From: Clostridium sp. UBA3947
Lineage (GTDB): Bacteria; Bacillota; Clostridia; Clostridiales; Clostridiaceae
Length of the DNA: 17,484 nucleotides
NCBI GenBank assembly: GCA_002385545.1
Contig: DGDR01000217.1
Span: 1-17,484, forward strand
Direction of reading: 5' to 3'
The translations under genes were made by a program, and so were the position numbers. Below are positions 7,092 through 12,677 of this stretch, piece by piece. The stretch's first letter is position 1; each line of letters begins with the position of its first letter. The notes under the pieces were generated by a model, which did not search any database, was not told the origin of the DNA, and was given only the letters and a program-made list of their open reading frames with translations.

Positions 7092-8114
7092 CTATTTATT
7101 AATTTCCTTAATAGCCTTCTCTGCATAAGTGTTATTTACAATAACATCAAAGGCTGGTCTACTCTTAAGTAACTTTGGATCATATTCCTGGATAATATCC
7201 ATTAGCTTTGATAATTCTTCTTCCTTTAATGTAGGTTTTTCAGCAATAGCATCAATTTCTCTATAGTTTTTAATAACAGTTTCTATTAATTTTATGTCGG
7301 TACCAGGGAAGAAATCTTTTATAGAATTAGCTACTTCTGCATCACTGTGGTTTGCAACCCAAATTTGGCTTTTATAAATGGCGTTAGTGAATTTTTGTAT
7401 AACTTCAGGATTTTCATTAATATAGGATTCAGTGGCAAAGAAGCAAGTATAGGCAATAGGTCCTGTAGATTCTCCAATAGATGCTACAATCTTGCCTGCG
7501 TTTTGCTGCTCTAACATACTAGCAGTTGGTTCAAAGAGAGCAACATAATCGCCTGTTCCACTCATAAAGGCACCAGCAGTAGCAGTAAAGGCTAGATTTG
7601 TTATAAGCTTCACATCCTTATCTGGATCCAAGCCATTTTGCTTTAACACATGTTCTAGTGCCATTTCAGGTACTCCGCCAGGTCTTCCACCAATAATAGT
7701 CTTACCCTTTAAGGATTTCCAATCAAAATTTGGTTCGTCCTTTCTACTAACCAAGAAGGAGCCATCTCTTTGAGTTAGCTGAGCAAATAATATTGGTAGG
7801 TCCTCTCTATTCTGATTGTAAATATAAATTACTTGTTCTGGTCCACAGAAACCAATATCTGCACTGCCGCTTAACACCTGCTGCATTGTCTTGTCTGCAC
7901 CTTGTCCAGTTGATAGATCGATGTCCAAGCCTTCCTCTTCAAAGAAGCCTTCGCTGATAGCAACATACATTGGGGCATAAAAGACAGATCTAACTACTTC
8001 ATTGAGACGCACCTTGATTAAGTTAGAATTGCTCTTTTGACATCCATAGAATAGGGTAGAAAGGAATAGTATAGTAAGTATAAGTGATAATTTTTTAAAA
8101 TGAGATTTTTTCAT
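7092..8114 (-). CDS. ABC importer substrate-binding lipoprotein, NMT1/THI5-SsuA family
   Basis: A 340-aa extracytoplasmic binding protein. A basic N-terminus and hydrophobic core lead to the lipobox FYGC with Cys25 as the lipidation site; Phe at -3 is slightly unusual. The mature part has the NMT1/SsuA pattern: VFYAPMYVAISEGFFEEEGL near the start, GADKTMQQVLSGSADIGF, then SLKGKTIIGGRPGG and VALFEPTASMLEQ. It should capture a small ligand for the permease and ATPase encoded at 4362-5913. ATG 8114 is chosen over ATG 8126 because GGAGG lies 5 nt before it and inside the longer form. It follows the NimA-like gene by 61 bp without a visible terminator, so the two may be co-transcribed. No TPP or FMN riboswitch is recognisable upstream; the ligand is unknown. 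Confidence 0.88.
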   Translation of the reverse strand: MKKSHFKKLSLILTILFLSTLFYGCQKSNSNLIKVRLNEVVRSVFYAPMYVAISEGFFEEEGLDIDLSTGQGADKTMQQVLSGSADIGFCGPEQVIYIYNQNREDLPILFAQLTQRDGSFLVSRKDEPNFDWKSLKGKTIIGGRPGGVPEMALEHVLKQNGLDPDKDVKLITNLAFTATAGAFMSGTGDYVALFEPTASMLEQQNAGKIVASIGESTGPIAYTCFFATESYINENPEVIQKFTNAIYKSQIWVANHSDAEVANSIKDFFPGTDIKLIETVIKNYREIDAIAEKPTLKEEELSKLMDIIQEYDPKLLKSRPAFDVIVNNTYAEKAIKEINK

Positions 8115-8175
8115 GGTAACCTCCATATTATTTTGTACATTTTATAATATGAAGGTGAGGTGGATTTGGTTTATA

Positions 8176-8652
8176 TTATTTTTCGTTAACTAACTTACCG
8201 GTCATATGCTCAATGTCAATAGCGAAAAGCTGAACTCTATCAATAGCAAGTTTTAACTCTTTTTCTGCCTCTTCTTCCGTTGGATAGTACTTGAAAGCCA
8301 TTTTACGAAGCCTATCTTCTATCAATTCACCATTTTGAATAAGCTTTGCTCTACCAAAAATAATAACGCTGGTTATATTCCACTCCCAACAGCCTTCCTT
8401 TTTGAAGCCTTGATTCCATGTAGTAAAGCATACCTTGTCACATTTTTTTATTGCATCAACCTTATGGCCTTCCTTGGCTCCATGAAAGTAAATTCGATTA
8501 TCTTTTTCATCATAATAAAAATTAATTGGTAGGGAATAGGGATATCCGTTATCGCCTATTACTGAAAGGGTACCTCTTTTTTCTTCTGTTAATACTTTTT
8601 TGCATTCAGCTTCTGAAACTTGCTGCTTAAATCTTCTCATTTTGCGGAACAT
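8176..8652 (-). CDS. Pyridoxamine 5'-phosphate oxidase-fold flavin protein, NimA-like
   Basis: A 158-aa protein of the FMN-binding split-barrel superfamily. It opens FRKMRRFKQQVSEAEC, continues with a strand GTLSVIGDNGYPYSLPINFYYD (residues 27-48), then IYFHGAKEGHK (54-64) with the conserved His57-Gly58, and ends with VQLFAIDIEHMTGK. This arrangement is typical of the NimA-type 5-nitroimidazole reductase subgroup, which binds FMN as a dimer in the cytoplasm. Most such proteins have no known substrate, and drug resistance should not be assumed. The start ATG 8652 has AAGGAGG 7 nt upstream. It heads a possible two-gene unit with the substrate-binding lipoprotein downstream. Confidence 0.85.
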   Translation of the reverse strand: MFRKMRRFKQQVSEAECKKVLTEEKRGTLSVIGDNGYPYSLPINFYYDEKDNRIYFHGAKEGHKVDAIKKCDKVCFTTWNQGFKKEGCWEWNITSVIIFGRAKLIQNGELIEDRLRKMAFKYYPTEEEAEKELKLAIDRVQLFAIDIEHMTGKLVNEK

Positions 8653-8671
8653 TTTTGGGCCTCCTTAAATT

Positions 8672-8677
8672 ATTATA
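8672..8677 (-). promoter_or_regulatory. Candidate -10 box for the NimA-like gene
   Basis: TATAAT on the minus strand, about 20 bp before the start codon. The -35 position is poor (TAATGG), but the plus-strand 9-mer TTGCTTGTA is repeated directly at 8680-8688 and 8727-8735, so a regulator could act here. Confidence 0.35.
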
Positions 8678-8787
8678 GTTTGCTTGTAGCTTTCCCATTA
8701 GCTATTTATTATTTATTTTAAGAAAATTGCTTGTACTACTTTATTATATTCTAGAAAGTGAAAGAAGGTAAGGTAGAAAGGAGAAAG

Positions 8788-8835
8788 GTGTATCAAATTA
8801 TACACTTGATTAACAAAATGTATCAATTGATACAT
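8788..8835. promoter_or_regulatory. Two tandem 18-bp palindromes, candidate operators of the TA operon
   Basis: GTGTATCAAATTATACAC (8788-8805) has perfect 6-bp arms; ATGTATCAATTGATACAT (8818-8835) is a perfect 18-bp palindrome. They share the pattern rTGTATCAAwT...ATACAy, and their centres are exactly 30 bp apart, close to three helical turns. The second ends 6 bp before the -35 box of the toxin-antitoxin promoter. Autoregulation by the operon's own HTH antitoxin is the simplest reading; control of the divergent NimA-like gene is also possible. Confidence 0.7.
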
Positions 8836-8841
8836 ATGATA

Positions 8842-8870
8842 TTGATATAGTGCATAATATATAGTATAAT
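8842..8870 (+). promoter_or_regulatory. Sigma-A promoter of the toxin-antitoxin operon
   Basis: TTGATA (8842-8847), a 17-bp spacer and TATAAT (8865-8870) give a near-consensus promoter. Transcription should begin near 8877, leaving about a 20-nt leader that contains AAAGGAG. The -35 box carries the same TTGATA half-site found in the upstream palindromes. Confidence 0.75.
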
Positions 8871-8896
8871 AAGTACTAAAGAAAGGAGCTGTTCCA

Positions 8897-9307
8897 ATGT
8901 CGGAGCATTACAATCGGAATTATAGCAAAGAGGAAGTTGAAGTAATCCTACAAAAAATAAAAGATTGTATCAATGCTAATCGTTACATAATTTCATTAAA
9001 TGAGAACAGAAACGAAAATATTCAGTTTATCAATGAATATAGGTTAAATACTGATAAACAGAAGAAGATTCTACTTAGTATTCAAGTCGCAGATTTTTGC
9101 TATTCATTATGTAATACTAATCCTGGATATGAGCATGAAATTCTTTATGTATTTTGTCCTCAGATAAATTTATTTAATATTTTGGGAGAAGAAGAATTTG
9201 TTGATATTTATACTAAATTCAATATCATAGAGTATGGTGATAAGAAGAGACTAGTTACCATTTCATTTCATAAAAGGAACAAACCAATAACCTACCTATT
9301 TAGGTGA
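8897..9307 (+). CDS. Candidate MqsR-like toxin of a type II toxin-antitoxin pair
   Basis: A 136-aa small soluble protein, upstream partner in a two-gene operon with a recognisable antitoxin. It starts with a helical part (YSKEEVEVILQKIKDCINAN) followed by a region rich in predicted strands: ILLSIQVADFCYSL, EILYVFCP, FVDIYTKFNII, and a C-terminal LVTISFHKRNKPITYLF. The layout (helix, a DF-type motif after 'ILSL', Y-V-F, IY-KF, terminal SFH...P..Y) resembles MqsR/RelE-fold mRNA interferases as I remember them, and the gene order toxin-then-antitoxin is that of mqsRA. If so, it would cleave mRNA in the cytoplasm when the antitoxin is lost. Start ATG 8897 has AAAGGAG 8 nt upstream. Toxin status is inferred from context; catalytic residues cannot be assigned with confidence. 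Confidence 0.6.
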   Translation: MSEHYNRNYSKEEVEVILQKIKDCINANRYIISLNENRNENIQFINEYRLNTDKQKKILLSIQVADFCYSLCNTNPGYEHEILYVFCPQINLFNILGEEEFVDIYTKFNIIEYGDKKRLVTISFHKRNKPITYLFR

Positions 9308-9337
9308 CTTAATAAAATTAAGAAGGAGGATTTTTAA

Positions 9338-10342
9338 ATGGTTAGAAAAGAAACTTTCTGTGAGAATTGCAGAAAAGTTGTGTCTTATACTGAGAAACAT
9401 AAATTTTTGAGTGCTGATTTGAAGGGAGAAATTTATAACTATAATGGAAAAATAGGAATTTGTGAAGAGTGTAATAAGGAGGTATATGTACATGAAATCA
9501 ATGATTTTAATTTGGAACAGCTTTATAAGGAATTTAGAAAGCAAAACGATATTATTTCTTTGGAAAAGATAAGAGAGATTCCAGAAAAATATAAAATAGG
9601 AAAAAGACCGCTGTCAATTTTGTTAGGTTGGGGAGAACAGACCTTTAGTCGTTATTATGATGGAGATATGCCAACTAAGCAGTATTCAGAAATTTTAAAG
9701 AAGATTTATGATGAACCAGAGTTCTTTCTTTCAATTTTAGAGAATAATAGAGATAGATTGAAATCACAATCAACCTATGAAAAGAGTAAACATGCAGTGC
9801 AAATGCTCCTAGGAGTAAGCAACAGTTCTGAAAATACAAAGATAGATATAGTTGCAAATTACATCATTAGTAAATGCGAAGATATTACACCACTGGCATT
9901 ACAAAAGCTTTTATACTATGTTCAGGGATTTTATTATGCTTTTGTTAACCAGTTTATCTTTACGGAAAATTGTGAAGCTTGGGTTCATGGGCCAGTATAT
10001 AGAGATATATATTTTAAATATCGAGAGTATAGGTTTGAAGTTATAAATACTTCAAAAGTTATAGAGGAATTTAATTTAACTGTTTCTGAAAAAGCTATTA
10101 TTGATAGTGTTATAAAACATCTCAGCTGTTATAGCGGAAAGGTGCTAGAAGCATTCACCCATGCGGAGACTCCTTGGCTTGCTACACGGGGAGAATTACC
10201 TGCATCTTCATCCACCGATAGAATTATTGAGAAAAAGTTAATAGCAGATTATTTTATGGATGTTAAGGAGAAAAATAATATGTTAAATCCTTCTGATATA
10301 GGAGTTTATAGCAGAAGAATGTTTGAGCAAATATTTATGTAA
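9338..10342 (+). CDS. Composite antitoxin: MqsA-like zinc ribbon, HTH and Panacea (SocA/DUF4065) domain
   Basis: A 334-aa protein of three parts. Residues 1-49 form a zinc ribbon with C8-E-N-C11 and C42-E-E-C45, as in MqsA/YgiT antitoxins. Residues ~73-124 form a helix-turn-helix of the MqsA/XRE type (LLGWGEQTFSRYYDGDMPTKQYSEIL). From ~168 to the end is a Panacea domain: IDIVANYIIS, LALQKLLYYVQGFYYAF, CEAWVHGPVYRDIY. Panacea is known to neutralise many unrelated toxins, so here it probably binds the 136-aa partner, while the N-terminal part binds DNA and represses the operon through the palindromes at 8788-8835. It lies 30 bp after the toxin gene with its own AAGGAGG, 8 nt from ATG. The ORF is intact. 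No terminator is visible after it. Domain calls are confident; the pairing and regulation are inferred. Confidence 0.85.
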   Translation: MVRKETFCENCRKVVSYTEKHKFLSADLKGEIYNYNGKIGICEECNKEVYVHEINDFNLEQLYKEFRKQNDIISLEKIREIPEKYKIGKRPLSILLGWGEQTFSRYYDGDMPTKQYSEILKKIYDEPEFFLSILENNRDRLKSQSTYEKSKHAVQMLLGVSNSSENTKIDIVANYIISKCEDITPLALQKLLYYVQGFYYAFVNQFIFTENCEAWVHGPVYRDIYFKYREYRFEVINTSKVIEEFNLTVSEKAIIDSVIKHLSCYSGKVLEAFTHAETPWLATRGELPASSSTDRIIEKKLIADYFMDVKEKNNMLNPSDIGVYSRRMFEQIFM

Positions 10343-10372
10343 AAGCAAAAAACATTAATTAATCCATATGAT

Positions 10373-10413
10373 TGTGATTCCAATCACATACAAAATGTGA
10401 AATTCAATATAAT
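10373..10413 (+). promoter_or_regulatory. Crp/Fnr-type activator site and -10 box for the DUF1858 gene
   Basis: TGTGATTCCAATCACA (10373-10388) is a perfect palindrome around CC and fits the TGTGA-N6-TCACA pattern of the Crp/Fnr family. TATAAT lies at 10408-10413, with a poor -35 (CACATA, 10385-10390) overlapped by the site. Transcription near 10420-10422 places the site's centre at about -40 to -41.5, the classical class II activator position. The leader to the ATG would be about 85 nt. Confidence 0.6.
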
Positions 10414-10504
10414 CTAAACCTATAAACTATAGCTTACTAAAGTTCATTATGTAAATCATATGCTGATAATAAAGGAAGCAAGGCTTATAGGGGAGGATAA
10501 AATC

Positions 10505-10729
10505 ATGGGAAAAATTTTAGATTTATCAAAATCCGTTTATGAACTATGCAGGGAATATCCAGAGATAATTGATATCATGAAAGACTTGGGCTTTGAAAGC
10601 ATCGCAAATCCAGCCATGCTAAATACTGCTGGACGTTTTATGACCATTGAAAAAGGGGCGGAAATGAAAAAAATTGACCTAGAAAAGGTAAAAGAAGCCT
10701 TTATTAATAATGGGTTTACCATAAAATAG
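10505..10729 (+). CDS. DUF1858 domain protein
   Basis: A 74-aa acidic protein that is a complete DUF1858 domain: LDLSKSVYELCREYPEIIDIMKDLGF, then PAMLNTAGRFMTIEKGAEMKKIDLEKVKEAFINNGF. The domain occurs alone or fused to DUF438, hybrid-cluster or iron-sulfur repair (ScdA/RIC) proteins, and is linked to nitrosative or redox stress; its biochemical role is not known. One Cys (in YELCREYP) is present. The start at ATG 10505 is set by GGGGAGG 8 nt upstream; an in-frame ATG at 10460 has no ribosome binding site. It is transcribed alone, between a Crp/Fnr-type promoter and a strong terminator, consistent with redox- or nitric-oxide-responsive control. Confidence 0.85.
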   Translation: MGKILDLSKSVYELCREYPEIIDIMKDLGFESIANPAMLNTAGRFMTIEKGAEMKKIDLEKVKEAFINNGFTIK

Positions 10730-10738
10730 TTATTGGGC

Positions 10739-10782
10739 CTGTTGCACGAGAAGTAAGTTGTTACTTGTGCAACAGTTTTTTT
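10739..10782 (+). terminator. Terminator of the DUF1858 gene
   Basis: CTGTTGCAC (10739-10747) pairs with GTGCAACAG (10767-10775), with an inner AAGTAA/TTACTT stem, followed by a T7 run at 10776-10782. It lies 10 bp after the stop codon. Confidence 0.9.
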
Positions 10783-10928
10783 GATAGAAATCCTCTTTAC
10801 TGCTTGTCCTAATATCCTTCTTATCCGGCAACTCTTTTTTGAAACAAAGCAACATAGCTGTAGAATAGAATTTACTCCCTAGTAAATTTCAGTTACCGAT
10901 AAGGTAGTGGTTCTTATAAAAACTGTTA

Positions 10929-10970
10929 AACTAGTAAAAGCTGTTGCATAAGCAACAGCTTTTACTAGTT
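10929..10970 (-). terminator. Perfect 19-bp hairpin, possible terminator of the GreA-like gene
   Basis: The arm at 10929-10947 is perfectly complementary to 10952-10970 around the loop ATAA. On the minus strand a short T tract (TTTTT) begins within 8 nt, so it may end the GreA-like transcript about 100 nt past its stop; the T tract is displaced, so efficiency is doubtful. The rest of 10783-11069 holds smaller hairpins (TTTACT/AGTAAA near 10871-10886; ATCCAC/GTGGAT near 11029-11044) and no gene. Confidence 0.45.
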
Positions 10971-11069
10971 GTGCAATAGCAGCAATAACTAAGATATACA
11001 ATAGCAGTTATCTAACGCTAGATTCAAATATCCACCTTTGTGGATTCTTATTGTTTGTCCATAGAATAG

Positions 11070-11522
11070 CTAAGCATCCATTATCCAAATATTATTTATC
11101 TTGTACTTAAGTACTTGAGAGGAAACTTGTATACGGATTTCATCATTAACCTCCTTTAATAGTAGCGCGCTGCCTACAGGAGAGAGATAAGAAACGCAGT
11201 TAACGTTTACAGGACTTTCTTCAATAAGTGGGGAAACAATGCGCAAGGTATAGGTTTCCTGTTCCTCTAAATCTGTAACTTCTACATCACTGTTTATGGT
11301 AACGAAGGGTAAGGAAGAAGTATCTTCATCCACTACCGATACATTTTTTAAAAAATTCTCAGTGTAGCTTACATACCTTTGGATCATTTTATTAAAGTTA
11401 TCCCTTTTAGAAGATGGTTCCGAGTAGTATCTTTCTAAAATTATTGATTTTTGATCCTCTAACTCAGTTAGTTGCTTTACTATTTTTTCCATGGTAGTCT
11501 TTGATATAACCTTCCGATTCAT
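11070..11522 (-). CDS. GreA/GreB family elongation-factor-like protein, atypical N-terminus
   Basis: A 150-aa protein. The C-terminal half (about 72-148: VTINSDVEVTDLEEQETYTLRIV, then SYLSPVGSALLLKEVNDEIRIQV) is the FKBP-like fold of GreA/GreB/Rnk proteins that docks at the RNA polymerase secondary channel; 'SPVGSALL' corresponds to the S-P-[IVL]-G-x-A-L signature. The N-terminal ~65 residues are helical and could form the coiled coil, but the GDLSEN-type acidic tip of true Gre factors is not found; the corresponding region reads SEPSSKRDNF. It may therefore bind polymerase without stimulating transcript cleavage, like other Gre-like regulators, though this is inference. ATG 11522 has AAAAGGAAG about 8 nt upstream. 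It stands alone on the minus strand. Confidence 0.78.
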   Translation of the reverse strand: MNRKVISKTTMEKIVKQLTELEDQKSIILERYYSEPSSKRDNFNKMIQRYVSYTENFLKNVSVVDEDTSSLPFVTINSDVEVTDLEEQETYTLRIVSPLIEESPVNVNCVSYLSPVGSALLLKEVNDEIRIQVSSQVLKYKINNIWIMDA

Positions 11523-11556
11523 AAATACACTTCCTTTTAATTTTTTGCAATAAAAT

Positions 11557-11595
11557 AAGGAGACACCTCACCTAAAAAAGGTGAAATGCCTTTTT
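11557..11595. other. Hairpin in the leader of the GreA-like gene
   Basis: TCACCT (11568-11573) pairs with AGGTGA (11579-11584) around AAAAA, with outer AAGG (11557-11560) and CCTT (11589-11592) also able to pair and a T5 run on the plus strand. No plus-strand gene precedes it, so it may be a structured leader of the divergent minus gene or a terminator of an unannotated plus-strand RNA. Confidence 0.3.
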
Positions 11596-11599
11596 ATTC

Positions 11600-11880
11600 A
11601 AGGCTACCATAAATTCAAGTGGTTGGCAACAATGGTTGAGGATGGTTGTAGCAATTTAGCTTCCAAAATATATGAACTTCATTGAATATATTGATATTTC
11701 TGCATAAATCCAATTTCGACTTTTAATATATTGCTTGAGAGAAAGAGCAGAATTATAATTTTGATTCATGTATAAAATATAGACGTACTTATTATATGCT
11801 TAGTGTAAAAAAGGGGAAGGATATGCTGGTTAAAAATTCATTTAATTAAATCAAAATTTATGTATTTATTAAGATGATAT
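11600..11880. other. Intergenic region upstream of pectate lyase, no feature resolved
   Basis: About 280 bp of AT-rich DNA. I see no ORF with a ribosome binding site, no clear -35/-10 pair, and no cre-like catabolite repression site. A short repeat (ATGGTTG at ~11632 and ~11643) is present but not convincing. Confidence 0.4.
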
Positions 11881-11901
11881 AGAGGAGTGAGAGATATTTT
11901 G

Positions 11902-12567
11902 ATGAGAAAAAGAATAATTGCTTTAGCAACAGTTTTCTTCACAGGAGCTATGTTTCTTAAAACTGCAGCTAAGCCAACCAAGGCAGATAGAAGCACAAAG
12001 GTTATAACAAAGACCATTGTAGTGAAGACCAATACTGTATATGATGGAAAGGGGCAAACCATTGTAGCTAAGGGTTTAGGAGATGGTAGTCAATCAGAAA
12101 ATCAAAAGCCCATATTCAAGCTGGAAAAGGGCGCAACCCTTATAAACGTACGAATTGCAGCACCGGGAGCAGATGGCATTCACTGCTATGGTGATAATAT
12201 AGTAGAAAACGTCATTTGGGAGGATGTTGGAAAGGATGCCCTTACGGTTAAGGGTGAAGGTACTGTGATTGTTAATAGCGGTGAAGCCTACAAGGCTGAT
12301 GATAAGGTTTTTCAAATCAATAAGCCCTGTACTTTCAAGGTAAGCAACTTTAAGGTCGATAATTTTGGTAAGCTTATTCGTCAAAAGGGAGGAACAACCT
12401 TTAAGGTTGATATTTATCTTAAAAATATAACTGCCAGCAATGGAAAAGAAGCTATAGTAAGGACTGATAGCAAGACTACTCAAATATATTATCGTAATTT
12501 GAAGGTTGAGAATGTAAAAAAGCTATTCATGGTGCCTTCTGTATCTCAGGTACACCAATATAAATAA
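11902..12567 (+). CDS. Secreted pectate lyase, polysaccharide lyase family 3
   Basis: A 221-aa protein with an export signal: RKR then hydrophobic IIALATVFFTGAMFL, possible cleavage after TAA (residue 23) or a little later. The mature part is a PL3 right-handed beta-helix, which cuts polygalacturonate by Ca2+-dependent beta-elimination outside the cell. Hallmarks are DGKGQTIVAKGLGDGSQSENQ, then GADGIHCYGDN..ENVIWEDVGKDALTVKG, ADDKVFQ and FGKLIRQKGG, with Lys and Arg residues in the positions typical of the family. Length fits a single-domain PL3 enzyme with no binding module. The start is uncertain: GGAG at 11884-11887 is 14 nt before ATG 11902 and 11 nt before an adjacent TTG (11899), while GTG 11887 overlaps the Shine-Dalgarno. 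The AraC/GH39 regulator follows in the same direction 110 bp later and may control it. Confidence 0.9.
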   Translation: MRKRIIALATVFFTGAMFLKTAAKPTKADRSTKVITKTIVVKTNTVYDGKGQTIVAKGLGDGSQSENQKPIFKLEKGATLINVRIAAPGADGIHCYGDNIVENVIWEDVGKDALTVKGEGTVIVNSGEAYKADDKVFQINKPCTFKVSNFKVDNFGKLIRQKGGTTFKVDIYLKNITASNGKEAIVRTDSKTTQIYYRNLKVENVKKLFMVPSVSQVHQYK

Positions 12568-12604
12568 CTCACAATATCATAGCCAACAAATGTTCTAATA
12601 GTGA

Positions 12605-12610
12605 TATAAT
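12605..12610 (+). promoter_or_regulatory. Candidate -10 box for the AraC/GH39 regulator
   Basis: TATAAT about 68 bp before the TTG start, inside a GTGATATAATATATATAG context. No -35 box at suitable spacing; the call is tentative. Confidence 0.3.
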
Positions 12611-12677
12611 ATATATAGTAACAGAGGATGAAAACTTATAAACTTGTAGATACTTTTCATAAGAAAGGAGCTTTGCC

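Noticed and set aside
8115..8175. Possible TPP or FMN riboswitch before the substrate-binding gene
   Set aside because: The 61-bp gap is too short and lacks the conserved thi-box or RFN cores.
8788..8835. CRISPR-like or integron-like repeats
   Set aside because: Only two units, each a palindrome, placed at a promoter; they fit operators, not an array.
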